From an uncultured Pelagibacteraceae bacterium (GTDB taxonomy: Bacteria; Pseudomonadota; Alphaproteobacteria; Pelagibacterales; Pelagibacteraceae): a stretch of DNA of 15,937 nucleotides. The DNA lies in contig CACPDA010000015.1 in the NCBI GenBank assembly GCA_902632515.1, positions 1 to 15,937 of the forward strand. Direction: 5' to 3'. The notes beneath the pieces were generated by a model, which was given only the letters and a program-made list of their open reading frames with translations, had not been told where the DNA came from and searched no databases. Below are positions 1-6,957 of the stretch, piece after piece (positions within the stretch are counted from its first letter, which is position 1; every line of letters begins with the position of its first letter). Made by a program: the position numbers and the translations under genes.

Positions 1-105
1 TTTAAAATAAAATTTAATCAAAAAGAATTAGTTAACTTTAATTCATTAGAAAGTATTTTAAAAATTCTTATAAAAAAAATTAATGATAAAAATAAAAAAT
101 ATTAA
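1..105 (+). CDS. Acyl carrier protein, C-terminal end only (partial)
   Basis: An open frame enters from the left edge and gives 34 residues before a TAA at 103-105. The pattern is that of the last helix of an acyl carrier protein: hydrophobic beta-like start, acidic/Asn turn (KELVNFNSLESILK), then a Lys-rich amphipathic tail. The Ser that carries phosphopantetheine would lie upstream and cannot be seen. The next gene, an AMP-forming ligase, starts 23 bases before this stop, and a ligase/ACP pair is a common arrangement in which the ligase loads the carrier. The ACP call rests on this short tail plus the neighbour, so it is moderate. The alternative is the end of another small helical protein. 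Confidence 0.55.
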   Translation, partial: FKIKFNQKELVNFNSLESILKILIKKINDKNKKY

Positions 106-1597
106 AGATTTAATTGAAACATTTAGAAATGAAAAAAAGATTGCCCTAGTTTATAATGGTAAAAAAATAAGTTATGAGAACTTATATAATGATATAATTT
201 CTTTTTCTTATGAAATTTCTACAAAATCAAAAAAAAAAGGTTTTAATATAGCTGTAGTCTTAAAAGATGACTATGAAGTGATTATATCTTTGTTTGCAAT
301 TATTTATTCAGGTTCTGTGCCATTATTAATTTCTGAAAAAGATTTTTTTTTAAATGTTAAAGATTTTAAAAAAATTTATAAAATAAACAAAATCGTTGTT
401 AATAAGAATTATAAGAATAAAAATTTTTTAAAAAAAGATATCATAAGATTTTCAACGAAAACTAATATTAATTGGAAAAATTTTGAATATGTAAAGAAAA
501 TTAAATTAAAGAAAGGTGATACAGCATTAATTTTATTAACATCAGGAACAACAGGCTTTAAAAAAGGTGTAATCTTATCTCATAATAATTTGTTATTCAC
601 ATCTTTAAATTTGAATAAATTTATGAATTTAAAAAAAAACGTTTGTGAATATTTAATGGCGCCTTTAACAAATTCATTTGGCTTTGCAAGAATGAGATCA
701 ATATTTTTAAAAAAAGGATGTTTAATAATTGATAATGGTTTTTTTAATCCTTTACTGATGCTGCAAAGACTGAGAGAACATAATATTAATTCTATTTCTG
801 GTGTTCCATCTTCATTCGCAATGTTGTTATCTTTGCCCTCACATTCATTAATTAAGCTTAGAAAAAGTTTGATATGGATGGAAATAGGAAGCGCATCAAT
901 GGAAAAATATTTTAAGTTAAAATTATTAAAATTATTTAATAAGCAAATAATTGCTTATCACTATGGACTAACTGAAGCTTCAAGATCTAGTCTTATCAAT
1001 CTTCGAAATGATTTTAAAAAAATCACTACTGTGGGTAAAGCCTCTAAAGGTGTGGAAATTAGCATATGTGATGAAAATAGAAAAATAATAAAAAAAAAAA
1101 ACTTTATTGGAGAAATAGTTGTTAAAGGAAAAAATATAGCCAAAGGTTATGTTAATGGTAATTTTAAAAATTTTCAAAGTGGGAGATTTTTTACTGGAGA
1201 CCTTGGTTCAGTAGATCAAGATGGATACCTTACTATCCATGGAAGAATAGATGATTTAATTAATATAGGAGGGGTCAAAATAAGTCCAAATTTAATTGAA
1301 AAAATAATTCATAAAAATATTTCAATGAGATGTGAATTTGCTATACAGAACTCTCACATAAAAGATCCTATTCTTGGAAATAGAATTGCACTTTATATCG
1401 ATAAAAATATTGAAATGAATAATTTATTAAAAAAAATTAATAATATCATAATAAAAAATGGAATTCCTAAAGAAGGAAAAATAAAAGATGTTTTTTATGT
1501 TAAAAAATTTCCAAAAACACTTAATGGAAAACTAAAAAGAAAAGAGATCTATAAAAATATTTCAAATACGATATTCAGTGCAAATGATTACTTATAA
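83..1597 (+). CDS. AMP-binding acyl-CoA/acyl-ACP ligase (ANL superfamily)
   Basis: This 504-residue protein is a complete member of the adenylate-forming family, of usual length. It shows the P-loop TSGTTGFKKG (residues 153-162), YGLTE (294-298), TGD (371-373), the hinge region GRIDD..I..GGVKISP (387-402) and the C-terminal catalytic lysine in PKTLNGKLKRKE (Lys483). Such enzymes adenylate a carboxylic acid with ATP and transfer it to CoA or a carrier-protein thiol. The substrate cannot be read from the sequence. The start overlaps the end of an ACP-like frame by 23 bases, and the end overlaps the AAC(3)-like gene, so all three are probably translated together. I infer that it loads the neighbouring ACP with an acyl or amino-acyl group destined for a surface sugar. 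A stretch of 12 A's lies within the gene (1090-1101) without breaking the frame. Confidence 0.88.
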   Translation: MIKIKNIKDLIETFRNEKKIALVYNGKKISYENLYNDIISFSYEISTKSKKKGFNIAVVLKDDYEVIISLFAIIYSGSVPLLISEKDFFLNVKDFKKIYKINKIVVNKNYKNKNFLKKDIIRFSTKTNINWKNFEYVKKIKLKKGDTALILLTSGTTGFKKGVILSHNNLLFTSLNLNKFMNLKKNVCEYLMAPLTNSFGFARMRSIFLKKGCLIIDNGFFNPLLMLQRLREHNINSISGVPSSFAMLLSLPSHSLIKLRKSLIWMEIGSASMEKYFKLKLLKLFNKQIIAYHYGLTEASRSSLINLRNDFKKITTVGKASKGVEISICDENRKIIKKKNFIGEIVVKGKNIAKGYVNGNFKNFQSGRFFTGDLGSVDQDGYLTIHGRIDDLINIGGVKISPNLIEKIIHKNISMRCEFAIQNSHIKDPILGNRIALYIDKNIEMNNLLKKINNIIIKNGIPKEGKIKDVFYVKKFPKTLNGKLKRKEIYKNISNTIFSANDYL

Positions 1598-2429
1598 AAG
1601 TGAAAAAACATTAATAAAAAACTTGAATCAACTAAAGTTTAATTGTTTATCAAAGACTGTAATTCTACATTCTGATATATTGAATCTTGGATTCTATAAA
1701 AAAGCTTTTACTTATGAAGAAAATTTAAAATTTATTCATGATCTAATATTGGAAGTATTTCATGATTTTGAAATTATAGTACCAACATTTAATTACGATT
1801 TCTTAAATTCAAAAATATACGACTTAAAAAAAGATAAAGCTCAAGTTGGAGCTTTAAACGAATATTTTAGAAAAAAATATATTAATACTAGAACTTATAC
1901 ACCTGTTTTTAATATAGTTTCCACAAACGCTAGACCATCAATTAAAAAAACTCTTAGTACCGATCCTCATGGTGAAAAATCTTTTTATAAAACGGCTTAT
2001 AATAAATCTTTCGACATAATTTTTATTGGAAAGTTTATTCCTTCGATGGCACATTTTGTAGAAAGAAAAATAAATGTTCCTTATAGATATTATAAAAAAT
2101 TTAATGGTAAGATAAGATATTTAAATGGCAAAGAAAAACCCATAAAGATAAAATATAATGTAAGACCGCCATTTTCAAATTTAATTGAGACTGATTTAAA
2201 TAAAGTAATAATGGACTTAAAAAGAAATAAAATTTTATTTAGTATTGAAAAAAAAAATAGCTTTATTGGATGTTATAATTCAAAAATTGTAGTCGATTTT
2301 TGGTTAAAAAAAAACCGATTGAATAATCTTTATTTTTTAACACGAAGTTCTCAAAAAAAAGTTCGTAACTTATTTAAAAAATTTGGCTATCCTTTAAATT
2401 ATAAAAGAGTAGAAAGATCTGATATTTGA
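1584..2429 (+). CDS. AAC(3)-family N-acyltransferase, probably acting on an amino sugar
   Basis: The 281-residue product has the layout of the aminoglycoside 3-N-acetyltransferase family (PF02522). From the N-terminus: an early LHSDILNLG strand/turn (29-37), VPTFN (66-70), GALNEYFRKK (89-98), the T-R-x-Y-T-P-V-F-N segment (102-110), GEKSF (130-134) and MAHFVE (155-160), whose His157 sits where the family's catalytic His is expected. Family members transfer an acyl group to an amine. In glycan clusters the acceptor is likely an amino sugar rather than a drug, and this is not evidence of antibiotic resistance. I chose ATG 1584. An in-frame GTG at 1578 would add two residues. Either start overlaps the ligase stop (1595-1597), which suggests coupled translation. 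The adjacent ACP and ligase raise the possibility that the donor is acyl-ACP instead of acetyl-CoA; that is inference. Confidence 0.8.
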   Translation: MITYKSEKTLIKNLNQLKFNCLSKTVILHSDILNLGFYKKAFTYEENLKFIHDLILEVFHDFEIIVPTFNYDFLNSKIYDLKKDKAQVGALNEYFRKKYINTRTYTPVFNIVSTNARPSIKKTLSTDPHGEKSFYKTAYNKSFDIIFIGKFIPSMAHFVERKINVPYRYYKKFNGKIRYLNGKEKPIKIKYNVRPPFSNLIETDLNKVIMDLKRNKILFSIEKKNSFIGCYNSKIVVDFWLKKNRLNNLYFLTRSSQKKVRNLFKKFGYPLNYKRVERSDI

Positions 2430-2438
2430 AATTAATTA

Positions 2439-2461
2439 ATTCTATAAAAGAATATATTTTT
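2439..2461 (+). terminator. Weak candidate terminator after the acyltransferase gene
   Basis: Ten bases past the stop, ATTCT (2439-2443) and AGAAT (2449-2453) can pair around a five-base loop, followed shortly by five T's (2457-2461). The stem is short with one G-C pair, and AT-rich DNA yields such hairpins by chance. The rest of the 92-base gap (2430-2521) holds no convincing promoter. Confidence 0.22.
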
Positions 2462-2521
2462 ATTATTATTTATTGATAGAATATTTCAATTTTTAAATTT
2501 AAAGTATGGTATTTTGATACA

Positions 2522-3841
2522 ATGAACTCTATTAAAAAGTATTTTTTTTCTTTTTTTCTTATTATCTCAATATTATTAATTATTTACGTTTTTTATAAAT
2601 CTGAAATTTATTGGGATGGCTCAAAAAGGGACTATTATTTACAATATTATATCTTTTTTTCATTAATCATAATTTTTTCATTAATCACATTTTTTTTAAA
2701 TGAAAAATTGAGAGAATATTTAATCATTTCAGTGATAAGTATAATATTTTCAATTTACATTTTTGAAATTTATTTAATATTTAATTCTAAATTTGACAAA
2801 AAACAAAAGATTGAATTATTAGAAACAGCTCAAATAAATTATGAAAAAAAAACTGGTAGAAAATATGATAAACGAACTAAATATGAAGTTTATAATGAAT
2901 TAAAAAAAATAGACGATACAATTCAGGTAACTATACCACCAACCTCAAATTTAAAAAAAAATTTTCCATTATTTCCATTGTCGGGCATATCAAATTCAAA
3001 AACAATTTTTTGTAATGAAAATGGATATTATGTATTTTATGAAAGTGATAGATTTGGATTTCGTAATCCTGATAAAGAATGGGATAGAGATACAATAGAA
3101 TATCTTTTAATTGGAGACTCTTACACGCATGGTGCTTGTGTTAATGAGCCAGATGATATTGCGTCAGTTTTAAGAAAAATGTCTAATGAGTCAGTATTAA
3201 ATTTAGGTTATTCGAGCAATGGACCTCTAATTGAATATGCGATCTTGAGAGAATATTTACCTCAAAATGTTAAAAAAATTGTTTGGATTTATTTTGAGTC
3301 TAATGATTTAAATGATTTAAGTAGAGAAATTCAAAGTGAAACTTTAAAAAAATATTTGAATAATTTGAATTTTACACAAAATCTTAAATTGAAACAGAAG
3401 ACTATAGATGAAATTTTAAGCAAGAATGTAAAAATATCAAAAGAGAAAAAAAAGAATAAAAGCATTAGGCAAGATCTAATCAAATTTGTAAAATTAGAAA
3501 AAACAATTGATTTATTTGTACAACCAAATCTGCCAAAATCAGATCTAAAAAAAATACTTGAGCTAGTTAAGGATTTGGCATTAAAGAATAACTCAGAATT
3601 ATTTTTTGTTTTTTTGCCAAGTTACAATAGATATATTGATAATCATTTTGATAATAAAAATTATGATTTTATTAAAAAAACAGTTAATGATTTGGATATT
3701 GAATTTATAGATATTGATCAAGAAGTATTTAAAAAAGTAAAAAATCCACTTAAATTATATCCTTTTGAACTTCAATATCATTTTAATGAATATGGGTATA
3801 AATCAGTAGCCGAAACAATTTATAACTTTATTAAAGATTAA
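2522..3841 (+). CDS. Membrane-anchored SGNH/GDSL-type hydrolase
   Basis: This 439-residue protein has three strongly hydrophobic segments near the N-terminus (about residues 7-25, 41-59 and 66-88), a Lys-rich linker, and a C-terminal SGNH domain. The domain shows GDSYTHG (198-204, nucleophile Ser200), NLGYSSNGP (227-235, the Gly block), ESNDL (259-263, oxyanion Asn261) and YHFNEYG (419-425, His420). A preceding DRFGFRNPD (176-184) segment is typical of SGNH proteins in bacterial glycan clusters. Relatives usually remove or transfer O-acyl groups on sugars, so de-O-acylation or O-acylation of the local polysaccharide is a reasonable inference. The Asp normally just before the catalytic His is not in its usual place (Leu417, Gln418), with Glu416 nearby. 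It stands alone after a 92-base gap and meets the opposite-strand operon tail to tail six bases later. Confidence 0.8.
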   Translation: MNSIKKYFFSFFLIISILLIIYVFYKSEIYWDGSKRDYYLQYYIFFSLIIIFSLITFFLNEKLREYLIISVISIIFSIYIFEIYLIFNSKFDKKQKIELLETAQINYEKKTGRKYDKRTKYEVYNELKKIDDTIQVTIPPTSNLKKNFPLFPLSGISNSKTIFCNENGYYVFYESDRFGFRNPDKEWDRDTIEYLLIGDSYTHGACVNEPDDIASVLRKMSNESVLNLGYSSNGPLIEYAILREYLPQNVKKIVWIYFESNDLNDLSREIQSETLKKYLNNLNFTQNLKLKQKTIDEILSKNVKISKEKKKNKSIRQDLIKFVKLEKTIDLFVQPNLPKSDLKKILELVKDLALKNNSELFFVFLPSYNRYIDNHFDNKNYDFIKKTVNDLDIEFIDIDQEVFKKVKNPLKLYPFELQYHFNEYGYKSVAETIYNFIKD

Positions 3842-3863
3842 AAAGATTTAATTAAGTTTAATC
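3836..3863. terminator. Possible shared terminator between convergent genes
   Basis: GATTAAA at 3836-3842 and TTTAATC at 3857-3863 form a perfect seven-base inverted repeat around a 14-base loop. It spans the six-base gap and the ends of the two convergent genes. T-rich sequence follows on both strands. The stem has one G-C pair, so it is weak. The position is the main argument. Confidence 0.25.
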
Positions 3864-5146
3864 ATTTTCATTTTTGTAAGTTTTTTAGCTATTGAAATGG
3901 TTTGTTTAATAGAAATCTTGCAGTATTCCGAAATATATAGCAGACTATGTTTGCCATCAGAGTAAGTGAGTATATCCATATAATTTTTTAAGTAATTTGA
4001 ATTGTTAGCTTTTGAAGTTGTTGGATATAATTTTCTTTTTGTCATAAAAGGCTCACATTTATTTAAAGCTAAAGGCTTACTTATAATATCAATTGGATAC
4101 TTTTTAGACTCTAGTTCATCAATAATATTTTTGACCAGTTTATAGCCACCCAGTAATCCATCTGAGGTAACTACAGTTCCAATTTTATCTAATGATGTAT
4201 GATATTCTTTATATTCTCCATATTTAGTTCTCATTAACGTCACCATAGGTAGATCAATACCTGGTGAACAAAACTGTCTTTCATCACTACCCCTGTCATA
4301 CCATGTGTAACTTCTAAAATTTGGAAACTTCTTTTTCAAAACTTTGGTTGAAATAATATCTGCTACAGAAATATTTGATCTAGATGGAAGATAGCTATAG
4401 TTTCTCTCATCTCCTATACAGCTTAAATTATAAGCCGCTATAACATTTTTTTTTAAGTTTTTATAATTTTTTGAAAGATATGTGATTGAACCAATTGTTT
4501 CAGGTATAAAAATGAATCTATAAGAAAACTTATTCTTTTTTTTTTTTAAATATTTCAAAATATAAGAACTTACTACTGGTCCAGATATCTCATTATTGGC
4601 CATAGATGGATGACAAATATAGGAGGAAATTAAAATTTCTTTTTTTGATTTTCCTTTAATAAAAGCTTCACCATAATTAAGTTCTCCATTAAAAATTTTT
4701 GAATCTATAAATACTTTATATTTTCCTCGCTTAATTAATCTTTTTCTTTCATTTTCTGCTATACAGAAACCCCAATCTTCTTTGTAGTAAGATGTTACAT
4801 ATGGAATTGCATTAGGAAGTGATGGAATAGAATGAAGTTTTTTATTAAGTGCTTTGAAATTTAAAGTTTTATTTACAGGTTTGCTATAAGAGACAATATG
4901 TAAGTTATTTTTTTTTATATCACAAATTTTTTTTCCTAAAGGGTCTATTATAAAAGCAGAATTAATTTTCCATTCTTTAGGAATGGTCCAATCAAAAACT
5001 TTTTGCCCTGTCTTAATCTTTTTAATCTTAATTTCTTTATTAATATTTTTTAATAATTTTAAAGTATTTCTATTGCCCTCACCTGTAATTGATCTATGTA
5101 TAGGAAAAATCAGTTTTGCAAGATTTAATAGTTTCTTTTTTAACAT
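3848..5146 (-). CDS. DUF4910 aminopeptidase-like protein with C-terminal winged helix
   Basis: The 432-residue product matches the DUF4910/DUF2172 architecture: an M28-like zinc-peptidase fold split by an inserted domain, then a winged-helix tail. Visible marks are HRSITGEGNR (17-26), FDWTIPKEW (51-59), ICHPSMANNEISGP (177-190, putative metal ligand His179), FIPETIGS (213-220, Glu216), YDRGSDERQF (283-292, Asp288), EYHTSLD (314-320, His316) and a C-terminal domain (about 387-432) beginning DILTYSDGKHSLLYI. Family members are common in O-antigen and capsule clusters, but their substrate is unknown to me. Hydrolysis of an amide or peptide-like bond on the glycan is inference. The chosen start is ATG at 5146; a TTG at 5149 would add one residue. 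It is the last gene of the minus-strand operon, 15 bases after the oxygenase stop. Twelve T's (4536-4547) fall within it with the frame intact. Confidence 0.82.
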   Translation of the reverse strand: MLKKKLLNLAKLIFPIHRSITGEGNRNTLKLLKNINKEIKIKKIKTGQKVFDWTIPKEWKINSAFIIDPLGKKICDIKKNNLHIVSYSKPVNKTLNFKALNKKLHSIPSLPNAIPYVTSYYKEDWGFCIAENERKRLIKRGKYKVFIDSKIFNGELNYGEAFIKGKSKKEILISSYICHPSMANNEISGPVVSSYILKYLKKKKNKFSYRFIFIPETIGSITYLSKNYKNLKKNVIAAYNLSCIGDERNYSYLPSRSNISVADIISTKVLKKKFPNFRSYTWYDRGSDERQFCSPGIDLPMVTLMRTKYGEYKEYHTSLDKIGTVVTSDGLLGGYKLVKNIIDELESKKYPIDIISKPLALNKCEPFMTKRKLYPTTSKANNSNYLKNYMDILTYSDGKHSLLYISEYCKISIKQTISIAKKLTKMKMIKLN

Positions 5147-5161
5147 CAAAGTAATTAAACT

Positions 5162-5998
5162 CTAAATTTTTAAAAATTTACCCGTGATAATGTGTTTGAT
5201 CCACGGAATTAAACTATCTGAATAGATGTAGTTCCATAAAACTTCTCTTTTTCCAGAAGCACTTAAAGGTCTGCCGCAATGCCATGCTTCTGTATTAACG
5301 AAATAAAGATCGCCTTTATTTCCTTTGCAGTAAACAATATCTTCTTTATTAATAAAATATTTTTCATCTTCTTTAGATAGTAAATAATGATGTCTGAAGA
5401 AAAATATTTTACTTAAATACCTCATAATTTTTTTTAGAGGAGATTTATATCCTATTTTATGACTGCCCTGAACTATTTGAAAAGGTCCATCTTTATCAGA
5501 AATATCTTCGAGGATAAGGAAAGTTTTTAAAACTTTATAGGGTCTGTCGAAGTGAAAAAAAATCGTATCATCTTTTCTATCTTTCAATGGAGAATTTTCT
5601 GGATTGTTCCCTTGCTCTTTAACTTCATAAGTTGATCTTGTTACTGACTTTACTTCTATGCCATGAAAATACTTAGAAACTTCAAGAATAAAATTATTTT
5701 TAGTATATAAATTTAAACTTTCTAAATTCATTTCAGCTATGTTACCAATTCTTTTTTTTTTATTTGTTAAATCTTTTTCAACAATATCTCCATCACTAAT
5801 TGATTTTTCTTCAGCAAGAGCTAGGCCTTTTTTAATTTTTTCGATTTGATCAGACGTAAAGAAATTTTTGTAACAATAAAAACTATTATTTTCTAAGGAT
5901 TTTATAATTTTCTTAATTTCATCATTTTCAATTTTTTTTGGAAACAAAGATACAAATCTTTTTAATAAAAACATAATAAATATTTTAATTTTTTTCAT
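5162..5998 (-). CDS. Phytanoyl-CoA dioxygenase (PhyH)-family Fe(II)/2-oxoglutarate oxygenase
   Basis: The 278-residue protein carries the facial triad of non-haem Fe(II)/2-oxoglutarate oxygenases. His149 and Asp151 lie in FFHFDRPYK (147-155), and the distal His240 in EAWHCGRPLSASGKR (237-251), where Arg251 probably binds 2-oxoglutarate. The segment DISDKDGPFQIVQGSHKIG (165-183) is typical of PhyH members, which describe the 'enough for a gift' loop before the last strands. Enzymes of this kind hydroxylate a C-H bond while decarboxylating 2-oxoglutarate. In this operon the likely target is a sugar, its acyl group or a lipid carrier, but nothing in the sequence decides between them. Its ATG overlaps the previous stop in an ATGA, so it is translationally coupled to the GT-B-like gene. 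The first 20 residues are hydrophobic with basic ends and may sit at the membrane. Confidence 0.82.
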   Translation of the reverse strand: MKKIKIFIMFLLKRFVSLFPKKIENDEIKKIIKSLENNSFYCYKNFFTSDQIEKIKKGLALAEEKSISDGDIVEKDLTNKKKRIGNIAEMNLESLNLYTKNNFILEVSKYFHGIEVKSVTRSTYEVKEQGNNPENSPLKDRKDDTIFFHFDRPYKVLKTFLILEDISDKDGPFQIVQGSHKIGYKSPLKKIMRYLSKIFFFRHHYLLSKEDEKYFINKEDIVYCKGNKGDLYFVNTEAWHCGRPLSASGKREVLWNYIYSDSLIPWIKHIITGKFLKI

Positions 5999-6957
5999 TT
6001 TTGAGTTATTTTTAATTCCTTGTTTATTTGATTTAAAATTTTAATTTCACCTCTCCAATTTTTTTTATTAGCTAGGTTAGGGAATATTATATAATCATTT
6101 TTAATTAAAGTATAACCTTTATAAATATTATCAATTTTAACACCTAATTTAGCTTTTTTTATTGCGCTGGCATTTCTATTAAACTCTACATTAAAATATT
6201 TGGTACAACAAAAAATTTTCGCTCCGTTCTCTAGACATTTTTGTATAGATCCAAATCCAGGTTTAATTATTGCATATTTAATCTTTTCATACATTTTTTT
6301 TGAAAAATTTGCTTTTTCTACATTAAGACTCATAAACTTTTTCCTAAAGTATGTAGGATCCAATAAAATCTTATGTTTTCTATTTTTGTCATAGATAACT
6401 TTTTTAAGTTCTTCATTGATGTTTTTATTGAATTTATCGTCAGAACCAAAAGAAATTAAAATTGAGTTTTCTTTTTTAATTGTTTTCTTTAATTTTCCTA
6501 AAAAACCGAAATATTCGAAATTTTTTTTATTCTTAAAAATTATATTACGAAAAATTTTAATTTTTTTTTTTCGAATTGTATTATTTAATTTTTTTAGAGG
6601 AAATTTTTTTATCTTGAATATTTCATGCCAAAAAAAGTTTGCAATAATCAGGCACTTTAAATTTAAATATATTATTTCTGGTAGATTATCAGAAATCAAG
6701 AAATCAATTTTTTGAGAATATATTTTTTTTTTGACTCTATTAATCCAATTAAGATTATACCTATTTTTTTTGAAATTAAATATTTTATCTATAAAAACCT
6801 TTTTGATGTGTGGAGGAATATGAACTTTTTTTATCTTTTTTTTGTTTATAAAAAAAACAATTTTATATTGCTTAGATAAATAACTTGCCAATTTGATTGA
6901 TCGAGTGATATGACCTAGACCATTATCACAAGGTATAATACCTACAATTTTTCTCAT
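5995..6957 (-). CDS. GT-B-fold glycosyltransferase or UDP-sugar hydrolase-like protein (MurG/PseG-like)
   Basis: This 320-residue protein has a two-domain GT-B look. The N-terminal half opens with MRKIVGIIPCDNGLGHITRS, where G-L-G-H (13-16) is the loop seen in MurG-, MGT- and PseG-like enzymes. The C-terminal half starts with ILISFGSDD (166-174) and contains KPGFGSIQKCLENGAK (232-247), the usual nucleotide-sugar-binding region. It could transfer a sugar from a UDP donor. It could also act like PseG or NeuC, releasing UDP from an activated amino sugar to feed the NeuB-type synthase three genes upstream. The latter would supply a step that is otherwise missing from the window, but the sequence alone does not decide. 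It is bound to both neighbours by ATGA stop/start overlaps. Eleven T's (6561-6571) lie inside it. Confidence 0.62.
   Translation of the reverse strand: MRKIVGIIPCDNGLGHITRSIKLASYLSKQYKIVFFINKKKIKKVHIPPHIKKVFIDKIFNFKKNRYNLNWINRVKKKIYSQKIDFLISDNLPEIIYLNLKCLIIANFFWHEIFKIKKFPLKKLNNTIRKKKIKIFRNIIFKNKKNFEYFGFLGKLKKTIKKENSILISFGSDDKFNKNINEELKKVIYDKNRKHKILLDPTYFRKKFMSLNVEKANFSKKMYEKIKYAIIKPGFGSIQKCLENGAKIFCCTKYFNVEFNRNASAIKKAKLGVKIDNIYKGYTLIKNDYIIFPNLANKKNWRGEIKILNQINKELKITQK

Noticed and set aside
961..1177. Open frames on the minus strand inside the ligase gene
   Set aside because: They lie opposite a full, motif-bearing enzyme gene and their products are low-complexity Phe/Ile-rich sequence typical of AT-rich antisense frames. 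The same applies to frames at 4983-5165, 6200-6394, 6416-6715, 7096-7389, 9807-10055 and 15512-15712.
1584..2429. Reading the AAC(3)-like gene as an antibiotic-resistance determinant
   Set aside because: The context is a sugar-modification cluster with ACP and ligase, and the sequence is divergent. The family is widespread in glycan biosynthesis, so resistance is not supported.
2473..2510. Promoter for the SGNH gene using TTGATA (2473-2478) with TATGGT (2505-2510)
   Set aside because: The spacing is 26 bases, too long for a sigma-70-type promoter, and other pairings are no better than chance in this composition.
3848..5146. Calling the DUF4910 protein a leucine aminopeptidase
   Set aside because: The fold is peptidase-like, but the metal-site text differs from M28 enzymes and the gene belongs to a glycan operon; a named peptidase would overstate the evidence.
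5147..5149. TTG as start of the DUF4910 gene
   Set aside because: An ATG follows immediately at 5146 and no ribosome-binding site favours the TTG; the difference is a single residue.
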